NCBI GenBank assembly: GCA_030549495.1
Contig: JAUIRK010000110.1
Span: 744,001 to 808,000, forward strand
Source of the DNA: Nectonema munidae
Lineage: Eukaryota; Nematomorpha; Nectonematoida; Nectonematidae
Length of the DNA: 64,000 nt
Direction: 5' to 3'
The notes under the pieces are model-generated. The model had not been told where the DNA came from. It did not search any database and worked only from the letters and a program-made list of their open reading frames with translations. A program made the position numbers and the translations under genes. Positions 1 through 10,965 of this stretch are shown here, piece by piece; within the stretch, counting starts at the first letter, position 1; every line of letters begins with the position of its first letter.

Positions 1-48
1 ATTAATTGTTTTTCATTTTTTAGAGAAGTTTGTAAAATATATTTTCAG

Positions 49-450
49 AATAATTCAATAAAACTCGGAGGTCCTGGCTGCACAAACAAATCTATGAGTC
101 TGTTTTTTCCCACAAACCAAAATATCATCGTGGGAGGGCTGCTGAAAACAAATTTGGGAATTGTTCAAGATAGAAGTGCAAAGACATTAATTCCTATAAT
201 TGAGAAAAAGTGGTTCGATCAGAATCCGTTATGCATATGGCGAGCTTATGTTAATGTGGAAAGATTAGGATTTACGCATATGATAGTAAATCATACTTTG
301 AATTTTGTAAATAAAGAAAATGCAGTTCACACTCAAAACATAGAATCTTATTGGAACAAACAAAAAGCAAATATAAAAAGAATGAACGGATGCAGAAGAA
401 TTTTTCTAGAATCTTCAAGAATATTTGTGGCGAGAAAGGTTTTCCAATAA
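49..450 (+). pseudogene. Merlin-family transposase, C-terminal exon, decayed
   Basis: The reading frame is open from just after a splice-acceptor-like TTTTCAG (ends at 48) to the stop at 448-450. It carries the Merlin/IS1016 (ISXO2-like) signature: GGPG near the start, QDRSAKTLIPII, then VNHTLNFVN and HTQNIESYW. The E of the last block corresponds to the third catalytic acidic residue. The family normally has an Asp in the block after GGPG (IDE-type) and another just before the WRAY block. Here those positions read SMS and CIW, so both Asp residues appear lost. The Met at 94 is internal and unlikely to be a real start, because the conserved GGPG block lies upstream of it. Merlin enzymes cut and paste DNA in the nucleus. 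This copy is probably inactive. The 5' exons lie outside the window. Confidence 0.75.
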
Positions 451-870
451 CCCTTTTTTCAGTTTATGTGAACACATAGTTCAACAATTCTCTGTATGAA
501 AATAAATGTAAATTTTGATTTTAATTATATTTACTAAATAAAATTTTCAGATTATTTTTAGTAAATTATTTGGAGTGGTGGTTCTTCAGAAGGGTGAAGT
601 GGGGTGGTTGTTCTTCACTTGTTACCAAAATATTTTCTTGGTGTGGTTCGCACATTAGGGTGATTACTAAATTAAAAATTTTTAAATAAAAAACCCAAAC
701 CCTTTTTAATAGTGGAACATTTTTATATAGATTACATTATTATTGTTGATTAAAAAAAATTAAAAAAACCTCCCCCTATTTTTAAATTTAAAAATACATG
801 CTTTAAAAATTTGTATAATAAAACACTATATATTTTATATTTCTAGTTTATTTTTCGTTCTGATTTATAA
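451..870. other. Non-coding spacer between two transposon remnants
   Basis: AT-rich DNA with a short imperfect internal repeat (GGTGGTTCTTC near 576 and GGTGGTTGTTCTTC near 603). A TAGGGTGATT stretch at about 656 resembles the TAGGGTGCAG at 45,376 beside another hAT-like remnant. It could be the left terminus of the next element, but no matching right end was found. Confidence 0.3.
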
Positions 871-2528
871 AAATGGCGTCTAAAAATTCCTATAAAAGTG
901 TAGAAAAAAACAGGAATACATGAAAAAGAAACTTATCAAGTCTATGTAAAATAAAAAGAGATCAAAAAATTCCTTTTATTAAAAAAATTTCACATCTCTC
1001 CCAAATTCCAACAAATTGTCAAGTTCTTGGTAATTTTCTTTTTTTATTTAATTGTACAAAGCTACGTCTAGATAGAGTGAATATTATAATTACAGATATT
1101 GAACTCTCCTCATTTTTCTAGCGCACTTATAAGAAAAAAACTAAATCAATTAATAAATCTCCGCGATAAAAACAAGAAAAACCCATCTAGTAAATTCATT
1201 TGCACATTTTCTAAATTATTTGATATCACAAATCTTAAAGGCGAGTGGAAATGCACAGAAGATAAGGAGTTTTACATCAAGCAAATCGAAAGTGGTGGTA
1301 AAATTGGATATTCTAGCTTATGAACTTTTTTCTCCTTCATCATATTTTTATGGAAAAAATTTGGTTTATAAAAGAGCAAAAACTGAAACAGCAAGCTTAC
1401 TTGTCATTAAAAACAACATTTCAACACACCAAGCACGAAAAGTTCTTGAAACAATTTCTGAGCAGGGATATAATGTTGATGTTCCTAGCCAGTCAGGTAT
1501 TTGGAAAAAAGTTATTCAAAGTGGAAGAGAAGCAAAGATAAAAATATTTTTGTCTTCACTTTGATGGTAAAAAGCCAGCTGGCGAGGAATATCAAATTGT
1601 TTTACTCAAAAACGTTGTGACAGAAATTAAACTTGGTGTTTTGAAATCTCTTGACGGCACAGCAAAAGCTATACATCACGAACTTCATAAGTTAATTGAT
1701 GAATTTGATGCCTGGAAAAATATTAGCATGATAATTAGCGACACAACTGCTGTAAACACAGGCCGTTTAAATGGCATTGTTAAACGAATTCAAGATGACA
1801 TAGTGCACAACGGGTTTGAGAAGCCACAGTACATTGGCTTTCAGCACCACATTCTTGATTTGCTACACAAACATGTAATAAACTTTTTCATTCCAGAAAA
1901 TACAAGTGAAACACAACTTTGCTTTCTTTTTATTGAAGAATTAACTAAAGATTATGAATATTTGAAAAACAAATATCACAACACGGAAAAAGATGTCGAA
2001 GAGACAGGTGAAAATCCAGGATGGCGGGACGATTTTAAGTTTTTGTATGAACTTTGCCCGGCTTATCGTCACTACAAAAAAACTTTAAGTTGGCCTAAAA
2101 TACACTGGAAAAAACTTCCAAACGTAAATCAAGCCCGGTGGAACTCACGAGCAACGTACGTTGTTATGGCTTTTTTTCTTCTGGAGGAAAAGCGTAAGAT
2201 GTTTGAAGCAGGGTGTGATTTTATTTGTTATGAGTGGGCCGAGGCTTGGTTTGCAAATCAATACTACAAAGAAAGCACTTTTAGTAGTTTGTTAAAGGCT
2301 TTACAAATTATAGAATGCAAAAAAGCAATCAATTGTTTAAAAAGGCATTGGAATCTTGAGAAGTCGAAAATTGATATCCCGAGGTGTAATCAAAATGCCG
2401 AGCGAGTCATTAAAATTATGGAAGAATTGCATGGAACTTCGAAAAATCATAAATTTCTAAATTTAATGTTTCTAGCAAAAAACAATTTTTTCTTTTGTGT
2501 TATTTATTTAGCTTTTTATTTCTTATAA
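871..2528 (+). pseudogene. hAT-like transposase (FDGKK / DTTxxNTG group), broken
   Basis: Coding-like sequence on the plus strand in several frames. A possible start is ATG 871 (MASKNSYKS), soon stopped. Fragments at 1,099-1,323 and 1,220-1,564 overlap in different frames. The main frame is open from about 1,545 to 2,528. It holds HFDGKKPAGEEY (1,557-1,592), SDTTAVNTGRLNG (1,738-1,776), QHHILDLL, GWRDDFKFLYELCPAYR, ARWNSRA and NQNAERVIKIM. The Asp of FDGKK, the Asp of SDTT and the Glu of NAERV are the likely DDE residues and are all present. This arrangement is typical of a hAT-like group that is abundant and usually unannotated in invertebrate genomes. At least two frame changes lie between 1,220 and 1,560, and the C-terminus dissolves into AT-rich sequence, so the copy is dead. 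No terminal repeats or target duplication could be assigned. Confidence 0.6.
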
Positions 2529-2796
2529 ATAAAGTTAAAAAGACTAATATAATTTGAATTCTTTAAAATGGGGGAAATTTTCTCTTTTCTAAAATTTATT
2601 TTAAAAAAAGGGGGGAATTTTTTTTCGCGAAAGCAAAAATGAATCTTATATTTGTTAAATGTGGATAAAAGTTCCTTCTTTGAAAGTAGTTTCATTAAAA
2701 AAAAAAATTTGTAATTACAGCGCACATCCTTGGTGTGGGCGAAAATGACCTTCGCCCCCGCCCCCTATAATATTATATAAGTAAGAGTTGCTGCTT
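2529..2796. other. Non-coding spacer with G- and C-rich patches
   Basis: No coding signal. A GTGGGCGAAAATGACC patch followed by CCCCCGCCCCC near 2,737-2,765 resembles the G/C-rich termini of hAT elements elsewhere in this window, but no partner end is visible. Confidence 0.25.
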
Positions 2797-2804
2797 GTTT
2801 ATAA

Positions 2805-3341
2805 GGTGCCTGGTTAAAACGTCCAAAAATCAAAACGGCCAAAACCAAAATGACAAAAAATAAAAAGGTTCAAATGTATACAAACTATAATAAATATTAA
2901 TTAAAATTATTCTGTTTTGTTGATTGATTTTTTAGCAGCCTTTTTAATATCCTAACTTGTATTTCGTCTTTTTTTTTAATTTTAAAATTTTGTAATGTAA
3001 AATTATTTTGCTAAAAATTCATCTAAATAAATGATATTTTTGTCTTAACTTGATACATATTTGAGAGTATTAGAATAATTTTTTCAATCATTTTATCTTC
3101 TTTTTACCGATTAAATATACTACGTAACTTATAACTATTAAATACCTTATCTTAAAAAAAATATATTTTATGATAAATGAGTATTGAAAAGTCCTAATTA
3201 TTTTTTGAGTTTTCGCATCCCTTGTTTATGATATAATTTTGACTTTGATTGTTGGTTTTGGCCATTTTGGTTTTCGCCGTTTTGGTTTTTGGCTGTTTTG
3301 GTTTTGGCCGTTTTGGTTTTTGGCCGTTTTGACTAGGAACC
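2805..3341. mobile_element. MITE, 537 bp, with minisatellite terminal repeats and 8-bp target duplication
   Basis: The left end GGTGCCTGGTTAAAACG matches the inverted right end, whose complement reads GGTTCCTAGTCAAAACG. Inside each end the terminal repeats continue as copies of an AAAACGGCCAAAAACC-like word, several on the right (3,245-3,333) and two on the left (2,819-2,862). Perfect 8-bp direct repeats GTTTATAA flank it at 2,797-2,804 and 3,342-3,349. An 8-bp duplication fits hAT (also P elements), but the terminal bases are not a classical hAT end, so the superfamily is uncertain. It has no coding capacity. A relative lies at 57,810-58,374. Confidence 0.75.
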
Positions 3342-3461
3342 GTTTATAAAACATGTATGATGATCGCATTGTATGATGTAATGATCATTCGAATACACGA
3401 TAATAATGTAAGATAAGAAAATAAAATAGAGAATGCAGACTTTCGAATCAAAGGTAAACGG
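3342..3461. other. Spacer between MITE and palindromic element
   Basis: About 120 bp of AT-rich sequence including one copy of the MITE target duplication. Nothing else recognised. Confidence 0.3.
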
Positions 3462-3599
3462 AGAAGCACTGAACACGGAGAAAAAACTGTCATTTTTCTT
3501 TTTTTGATGTTGTCGCTTCCTCGATCATAGCAAAGCTACTATTTATTTTCTTCATCACTTCACTATCATATGTTTAACATTATAACTTTACTCACTTCT

Positions 3600-4212
3600 T
3601 GCGCATACCTTTAATATTTTAACTTAACTACCCTACCATCATCCTTTCTGATTCTTGTTGATATTTTGACTTAATTTTTATTAAAGTTTTATAGACATCA
3701 TTGTACTATTTTTACAATGAACAAGTGTCACATTGAGTCTTTTTATAAAATAAAGCAAGTACTTAAAGTTTTTAATTTTGATCATGATATTCTGTTAATT
3801 TGAAAAATCAAAAGTAGTAGTAAATTCTGAATAGATTTACTATTTAAAAAAGTTAATTATAATGTTTTTATCTTTATTCAATAAAATATAAACTCAGTTA
3901 GAAATGCTTATTTTGCACCTAAATTTAAATTTATGTACGTATAGTGACTACTATACTAGATAGAAACATACTAATGTAAAAACCTAAAGTTATCTTTTCA
4001 TTCATAAAAAAGATCATTGGATAAACTGGAAAAAACAAAAATGATAAAAATTATTAAACAGTTTAGTATAAAATTTAGTTTAATACTAATCAAAACATTA
4101 TAAACATCTGTAAAAGCTCAATACTTCATTCTACTAAATGCATAATTGTAAAAGTGATGTGATGATGGATATACGCATTTGCAATAAAAAATGCAAGCGA
4201 TAGAAGATATGG
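3600..4212. other. Non-coding interior of the palindrome-ended element
   Basis: AT-rich, no coding signal, no obvious internal repeats. It is probably left-interior sequence of the outer element. Confidence 0.3.
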
Positions 4213-4385
4213 TAGGGGGTCGTTCACAATTGGCGTCAACCAAATTTGGTCCATTTTTACCCTCCCTCCCCCCCCCCCCCCATTGTCAACTTACTTCAAA
4301 ATTATCTACCTATCCAGATCATTATAAATTTTACAGAATTAATCTCTTACCCGTTTACCGTATTCTTTTTAACGAGAGAAAAATT

Positions 4386-6766
4386 TTATTTCAAACAAAA
4401 AATGTTTTCAATTCTTTCAAATATATTGATATTAGGAAGACGTTTTTCTTCTAGTTCTTCTATCTCAAATTCTTCTTCATTTTCAAAAATTGTTGCACTT
4501 TGACCGAGACAGAAAGAATAATGTTTGTTTTTATCTTTGAATGAAGAAAAGTATTTTAAACATTTCGAACAACTACGTCTTTGAATTAAGCTTTTTCTTT
4601 CAGCATCAATCTTCTGCAGGGATGGGCAGAATTCATCAAAGCATCGGCTGAATCCAAGATTTTTCAAATGCTGTGCCTGGAATATAGAACCAAAGTGTCC
4701 ATTTAAAATATCTACCGCCAATCCTTCTTTTGTTGAACTGATTGGAACTGGAGGAGGTAAAAATCTAAATTAAATGAAAAACAATATGAATTCAAATTTG
4801 TAAATGGTAAGTAATTGGATAGTTACCACAAAGTTACAAGTAATTTCACAAATTGATTAATTTCCAACTCAAAAATGGAAAAAAATTCTTACTTATCGGG
4901 GAAAAACTTGTTGTAATTTGTAAGAAAAGGTTTGCAGCATTGCGCATTATCACACTTTACAATTTGAAGTAGGTATTGGGATTGGCAAACGTGTAAATTT
5001 TTCCAGCTTTGTGAGGTTTCTGACAAAAGTTCTTTCCGTTTTTCTTCTGGAGGATTAATGTACTTAGCAATTACTGGGAAATTATCAATGACAGTGTCAG
5101 ACCAAACATTGGCTAAAAGTTCTCCAGCAGCTGAAAATTATATAACAAATTAAAAAAAAACCTTCATTTAATTAAAAAATACCTTCAAAATTTTTTTTTT
5201 CGAGTTCATTATCAATTGTTTTGTTTGCAGCATTTAAATGTTTTCCAAATTTATCAAAAGGAAGGACAAGGCCGGCAACATCTCTTGATAGAGGAGCCAT
5301 TCTTCTTTCCACCTCATTATAAGAACTACAGCGTGGAGCATGTGAAAAAACAAAGATGCAATCCAAATTATTATTGAGAAAAACGTGCTCCCATAGAGCC
5401 AAAGTTTGTGAATGTCGTGGCGCTTCATCTGGTCCACCATCTACAGAAACAAATAATAGAGACTTGATCCTTTCATTTCTGAAAAAAACTTTTTGAAATT
5501 CTTTCAACTTAAAGAAATATACTTGTATTTAAGAAAGCTAAATAAATTGCTACTTTGTCATTGCATTGAAATCTTCGAGGTGTGACTGAGCGCAACTTTT
5601 ATCACGTTTCAAACTCCTAATTGCTACATAAGTTGGACCATTATACCCGATTGTAGAATCACTTTTTTCAAACATGGAGCGTACACAGAAGGTATCAGCT
5701 TATGCCTCGTTCCAATTGGAAAGTCATGATCTGGAAGGGAGACTTTATATTCTAGATGCATCAAAATGGCTACTTGTTTTTTCGATACAGGTAAGCCTAA
5801 AGGCACTTTAGCTTTATCATCTTGTGAAAGCCAAATAACATTATCTTCTGAAAAAAGAGAGGCAAGCTCCTTACAGAAGTTTACAATTGCCATAGCAAAA
5901 TCACTATGTGTTTTTTTCAAGTTATTTTCAGCTTTACACAGTCTCACTGGAACAGTAGTAACTTTTCAAATTATCTTCAGTCAAATCATCAAGTGTTCTA
6001 ATTGAGCGATATATTTCTGATCTTCGTTTTTCATCTGCTTTAGAGTCAGGTATAACGATGTTCAGAATTTCTGAATGTAGATCATCTACTTTTTCATTTG
6101 TTGGTCTACCAAAAATCCCTTGTCGTGTCTCCAATTTTCCAATTTCATTAGAAAGTTGGGGATGATTCTCTTTCAATTGTTTTAATATCTTGGTTTTTTT
6201 TCGCATGACAGTTTCTTTGTGAAACTTGCTCAATCACTTTACGTTTTAGCTGTTTATTTTTAGTTGCTTTTTCTTTTTCAAGAATTTGCACTCTCTTTTT
6301 GTAAACATCACTGAGACCAGTATTTTTCAAAATACAAGTAAAACTTGCAAGCTCTTTGTCTATGCTCTCAATTTCCACCTTAAGTTTATTTTGAGCACAG
6401 GAGGGAACATTACTTTTCACAACTTGGGTAGCTTCGAGAATTTCTGGAGCATTTTTTGAACCATTTGAAGTACCAGCTGTTTGATTAGCTACTACATTTT
6501 TAATGAAGATTGCATTAGTCAGTGGAGGAAGGTTTGTTTTTTTTAAAAATCCAATTTGTAACCATAAATTTACTTTTAATTTCTATTCTGGATAATTCTT
6601 CTATAGTTTGTTCATAAGTTTTTCCGCCTTTTTTAATGCTTTCCCACAAAGAGCTACATTTGTTTTGAGATAGAGTTTTTGATTGTTGTAGATATGCTTT
6701 CAGAACTTTTTTAAATAAATTTTGATACTTTCTATCGTTCTCATTAAGATACGTTTTATCCATCAA
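4386..6766 (-). pseudogene. DDE transposase of an unassigned invertebrate family, spliced, broken
   Basis: Reading leftwards from 6,766: a start-like Met (MMDKTYLNENDRK), a helical lysine-rich part, then GIFGRPTN, IVIPDSKADEKRRSEIYR, WLSQDDKAKVPLGLP, SLPDHDFPIGTRHKLIPS, SVDGGPDEAPRHSQT, YNEVERRMAPLSRDVAG, LPFDKFGKHL, and a tail with a Cys/His cluster (RRSCSKCLKYF ... HYSFC). The Asp residues in SQDDK and SVDGG and the Glu in NEVERR are my candidates for the catalytic triad. I know this block order from many uncharacterised invertebrate proteins but cannot give a superfamily. Likely introns: about 46 nt near 5,510-5,555, 52 nt at 5,132-5,183 and about 125 nt at 4,763-4,888. Pieces fall in different frames at about 6,515, 6,150-6,235, 5,945 and 5,630, so at least three frameshifts or stops disable it. 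Confidence 0.65.
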
Positions 6767-6920
6767 AAAAACGTATATAAATAGTCAAACCTTAATAGAT
6801 TATATGTAAGTTCTTACTATTTTTATGAGGAAATTACAAGTTAAATCTAACAAACAACGATTTTTAAACGAAAAATAAAAATTATGAAAATACTTAGAAA
6901 CCAGAAAAGTCTGTATATAT

Positions 6921-7650
6921 AAGGTGACCATCCGTTTTTTTCAAGTATTGTCTTTCCTTAAAGTGTGTCCTTCTTTTGTCTTCCTTTCTGATGGAATAAA
7001 TTATTTTGTCTTACTTTTTCAAAATTTATGTAAAATAATTTTTGCCAAAAAAAAAGATTTGTCCGTTTAACTGTATTTTTAACATACCCAATTTATATAA
7101 TTAATATCGCACTATAGTGTTGATATCCAAGTATTAAAATACGAGTTCCTGAAATAGGATAGACTCTAACAAGTGACAAGTTGATACTGAAGATCAGCAC
7201 AATAATCATCTGCTCACGCAACAACTGTTCTGATAAAAAATTATTAATATTAGGATACAGGTGTAATTGTTTAGACAAAATGAACAAAAGTAAGAAATGA
7301 ACTCATTGAAAAAACTTTTAAACAATTTTCTCTTGTTTCAGATGAATTTGGAGTCAGGTCTTGTAAAATTTCAAAGCCGTTTTCGGGTCTGAAGGAAAAG
7401 AACGAGCATCTTCTTGGATGGTTGAATATAATATAAATTTGTTCAATATTTACATAATTAACTTTAATCAAAATCATAGCGTTCATGAATTGACTTTTTA
7501 ATAAATATGTTAAACACTGTTCAAAAAAGTTCTATCATTTTGCATGTCAAAATAGTTTCAAAGAATAACGCTCATCGCAAATTTTGAAGTTTGTCGTTCT
7601 TGTCATCAAAAAGTTAAGTTATCCTCTGAAATAAAAAGTTGGTCACCCCA
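6921..7650. mobile_element. hAT-like MITE, 730 bp, perfect 8-bp target duplication
   Basis: The ends are AAGGTGACCA on the left and, complemented, TGGGGTGACCA on the right. GTATATAT flanks both sides (6,913-6,920 and 7,651-7,658). The repeat is low in complexity, so the duplication is somewhat less certain than it looks. No transposase is encoded. The insertion lies upstream of the transposase start of the host transposon, so it is younger than that element. Confidence 0.55.
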
Positions 7651-8182
7651 GTATATATCAAACAAAAATATTTTATTAAATTCATTGATTTATATTAAAA
7701 TTTATGATTTTTCAAAAAATATTCAAAAAAACTACTTGAATATATGAAATTCAAAAATATGGAAAAAAGATAGAAGGCAAAGATGACATGAAAAAAATTG
7801 AGCTGAAAAAAAATAAATTAGAAAATAATTAAAAATAAATTAAAAAAAATAAAATAAATTAGAAAATAATTTCATATAATTTCCATCTCCTCAAAATAGG
7901 TGATGTCAACCTTTTCACAACCCCCTCCCCCCCTCTTGTCAACATTTGTCAACTCAAAGCTTACCCCCTCCCTCCCAGTTAGAGTTGACGTCAATTGTGA
8001 ACGACCCCTAGTGGCGTGTAACAATAAATATTTGTGCAGCAACGTGAAGTGATGAGGAAAATAAATTCTCTAAGAAATAGTGGCGAAGCTTTATGAGATC
8101 TGATATGATAGAGTAAGCGGCAACATCAAAGAAAAAAAAATTGCAGTTTTCTCCGTGTTCAGTGTTTCTCCTACAACCGCAT

Positions 8183-8402
8183 GTTTATCACAGTGTCTCC
8201 TCCTTATAGTATTTTTGAGCAAACACATGTTCATGATCCCCTAGATTTTCTCATCTTCTGTCACAGTGATTCTATTTCTCTTTCTCTCTCCTCTGTTTTT
8301 CTCTTCCGATTTCTCTGCTAAAACACAATCATTCACTCAAGCTCGCATTCAAGCTCTCTTCTTTCACTCAAGTTCTCTTCCTCTCCTATCTCATTCAGTT
8401 CT
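8183..8402. repeat. Pyrimidine-rich tract with a degenerate CTCAAGYTCTCTT repeat
   Basis: From about 8,240 to 8,410 the plus strand is strongly C/T-biased, with repeated words such as CACTCAAGCTC, CATTCAAGCTC and CACTCAAGTTC. No coding capacity. It could act as a polypyrimidine or triplex-prone tract, but nothing shows a function. Confidence 0.4.
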
Positions 8403-8410
8403 CTTCTCTC

Positions 8411-8620
8411 TAGTGGATACGTAGCTAGTCTGGGGCATGAGGGGCCGTGCCCACTCTCCTATGTACCTCATGGCGCCACCATGCATCTTATGCGATATCA
8501 GTTTTCGAAAATTTCTCCAATGAAAAGATCAAGAAAGTATAAATAATGTTGCGCAAGTTTTTTGTTTTTAAATTGTGCATCCCCCCCTCCCTTTTCAACT
8601 TTTTTCTGGCTACGCCATTG
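8411..8620. mobile_element. hAT MITE, 210 bp
   Basis: The left end TAGTGGATACGTAGCTAG matches the complemented right end CAATGGCGTAGCCAG, a very common hAT terminal motif. Flanks CTTCTCTC (8,403-8,410) and CTTCTGTC (8,621-8,628) agree at 7 of 8 bases, as expected for an 8-bp hAT duplication that has aged. C-rich stretches follow each end. No coding capacity. Confidence 0.6.
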
Positions 8621-8849
8621 CTTCTGTCTAATTTGCATTTAAAGTTAAATTAAAATAGTTTTCAATCGTTACAATTTTAAATCAATAAATATTGTTTGAC
8701 TCGCGCTAAGAATTTTTTTTCAACAAAGGTCACTTAATCTTTATCACTACGTCTGTTACATTTTGTAACATTTGAAAACTTTAATTTTTTCAATGCAAGA
8801 AATTTTTTTTCAATAGTTATTTGGGAATAAATATTTTGACTATATATTT

Positions 8850-8990
8850 GCTTTCAAGGTAGTATTTAATATAGACCCTAAGTTATAAGGTTAACTACAG
8901 ATCAGTGGCGGATCAAAAATTGCCCACAGGAAATGGCTTTGAAAATTAGCCTTACTAATGTATTATATGTATAAAAAATAAATACTCTAT
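8850..8990 (+). repeat. Left copy of a direct repeat containing a hAT MITE end
   Basis: TCAAGGTAGTATTTAATA, GACCCTAAGTTATAAGG and CAGTGGCGGATCAA are repeated in the same order 2,985 bp downstream. The CAGTGGCGGATC at 8,903 is a hAT terminus. The 8 bases before it (CTACAGAT) match at 7 of 8 the bases after the far end of the complete copy (CTATAGAT, 12,157-12,164). Similarity fades near 8,990, so only the left end of the MITE is present here. Confidence 0.65.
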
Positions 8991-9549
8991 TTGCTTAATA
9001 TTTGAGCAGAATGTTCGATTGTTAAATTTTGTAAGTAACACTGTGCATAATTAATTAAATCATTTTTTTAAAAAAATTTGTTGATTATTATAATAAAAAT
9101 ATAATATCGAAACAAAATGTCCTTTCTGCTGTCAGACTTTTATTTGTGGACAGAAATATTCAAAAAAAACGCAATGATTTTCTTTTCTCGTATACTTTGA
9201 TTTATGTTAGTTTAAATAAAATAATTTTATAAAAAGTGATTAAACTACCATTTTTGTATACTACGATTCCTTAAAATATGTAAAAAATACCAATGCTACC
9301 AAATCACCCTAGATTTTGCAGCTTATAAAAACTTGAAATTATCATATAAACTCTCATTCTTTATGCCTCCTATTATTTTGAAATTATTCTGACAACAGAC
9401 GGTTCCATTTTAATGAAAATTGCTTTATTAGTTTATTTTGTCTCCTTTCTCGCTTATGTTAATTGTGTAGCAAAATTCAATTTTGAGTAAAAGGTAAGGT
9501 ACAGCTTACAACTAGTAGGTTAGCAGTTTTTAATATATGTAATAAAATA
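8991..9549. other. AT-rich spacer
   Basis: No coding signal or recognised repeat. Confidence 0.3.
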
Positions 9550-10150
9550 TTCCTTCACATTTTACATAAAATATATGTTTTTATACTAAATCGGTCATGC
9601 TGTTTTCATTTCTGGATTCATTTTTTACATTTAGGATTTGAAAATACCTATAAGTGTTAATCAAATTTGCGGTTTATTTCTGAAAATTGTCTCCAAAAAC
9701 ATTCCTTCACATTTTACATAAAATATATGTTTTATACCAAAGCGATCATGTTGTTTTCATTTCTGGACTCATTTTTTACATTTAGGATTTGAAAATACCT
9801 ATAAGTGTTAATCAAATTTGCGGTTTACTTCTGAAAATTGTCTCCAAAAACATTCATTCAAATTTTACAATGAAATATATGAGTTATACTAAATCGGCCA
9901 TGCTGATTTCATTTCTGGACTCATTTTTTACGTTTAGGATGTGAAAATACTTATAAGTGTTAATTATATTTGCGGTTTACTTCTAAAAATTGTCTCCAAA
10001 AACATTCATTCAAATTATACAATGAAATATGTTTTTATACCAAATCAACCATGCTGTTTTCCTTTCTGAACTCATTTTTCACATTTTTTTTAAATATCTG
10101 TCAATGTCAATCAAATTTGTGGTTTATTTCTAAAAGTATAGCTCAAGCAG
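9550..10150 (+). repeat. Left arm: four tandem ~151-bp units
   Basis: Units begin at about 9,550, 9,701, 9,852 and 10,004 (periods 151, 151, 152). Each runs through ATTCMTTCA, TTTATACYAAATCG, CATGCTGTTTTCATTTCTGG, TTTACATTTAGGATTTGAAA, AATCAAATTTGCGGTTTA and TTGTCTCCAAAAACATT. The first two are nearly identical; the fourth is clearly diverged and shortened. Confidence 0.8.
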
Positions 10151-10159
10151 ACTTTTAGA

Positions 10160-10965
10160 AGAAGCTAGCAGGTGCTCACTATAAAGCAGATTTGACTGTA
10201 TATAAAAAATTTCACTTGCATGAAACCTATTGCGCCTTGGAAAAATATTGGGATTTAAATTGTATAAAATAGTCTTTAAAATCGTCATTTTTTATGAAAA
10301 TCAATTAAATCGTCAAAAAATAGTTCAAGTTTCAATTAAAAAAAGTTGTCCACCTTCTTCACCTAAAAAATTCTCTCATTTACACAAAAAAAAGATGGAC
10401 AAATTCAATTTAAATTAAAAAATAACTTGATAGTGACTAAATAACTCTGGTCTATTCTAAATTTTCAGATTTCCTACCCATCTTAATTAAATGATAATTG
10501 TAATGCTAGATGATAAGCTAGATATTTAAATATTTTTCATTTGTAAAAAAGAACTTCTTTTCACAGTCAAAATATTTTTTGAAGTACCCAATATTAGATC
10601 ATTACACCACTTCTTAGTCTATTAGGACATGGTAGATCTTCCATTTAGTCAAAATGCATATTTTTTTTAATTATTTCATTTGATCACACGTTCGCTTTTC
10701 AATTAGTTATCAGGTTGCTTCCTTCTCTCATACTAATCTTCAAATGATTTTATAATACGTTTTGTTTTTTTAAATAATTATTTCATCCTCAAAATGATTG
10801 AAGAAAGTATATTTATATTTTTACTATATAACCAATATATAACGATTTTTTGAAAAATAAATACAGAACTGATTGTCAGGCATACATTACTAATTCAATT
10901 GTCACTTCCAGATATTTTTTAACCCTATTATCCAAAATGGACTACAGAAATAAAATAAGCATAGT
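10160..10965. other. Non-coding centre of the foldback element
   Basis: About 800 bp between the arms, AT-rich. Nothing resembling a transposase in any frame. Confidence 0.4.

Larger units (their letters stand above)
4216..8008 (-). mobile_element. DDE transposon, 3.8 kb with a later insertion, 25-bp inverted ends
   Basis: The left end GGGGTCGTTCACAATTGG (4,216 on) and the right end ending in AATTGTGAACGACCCC (8,008) are inverted copies, 24 of 25 positions matching, up to the GTCAAC block. TAG flanks both ends (4,213-4,215 and 8,009-8,011), consistent with a 3-bp target duplication, though TA alone cannot be excluded. C-rich tracts lie just inside both ends. The interior carries a minus-strand transposase (4,386-6,766) and is split by a 730-bp MITE. 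Without that insertion the element is about 3.05 kb. The near-identical ends beside a broken coding region suggest moderate age. Confidence 0.7.
3462..8182. mobile_element. Palindrome-ended element (inverted arms of about 110-140 bp) split by a nested transposon
   Basis: The sequence at 3,462-3,595 is repeated in inverted orientation at about 8,040-8,182. Shared blocks include ACTGAACACGGAGAAAA, TTTGATGTTG and TTCATCACTTCAC (CTCATCACTTCAC in the other arm). The arms differ by many substitutions and small indels, so the element is old. Most of the interior is a separate transposon (4,216-8,008), leaving about 620 bp on the left and under 100 bp on the right as this element's own interior. No transposase belongs to it. 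Target duplication and exact outer borders were not resolved. Confidence 0.6.
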
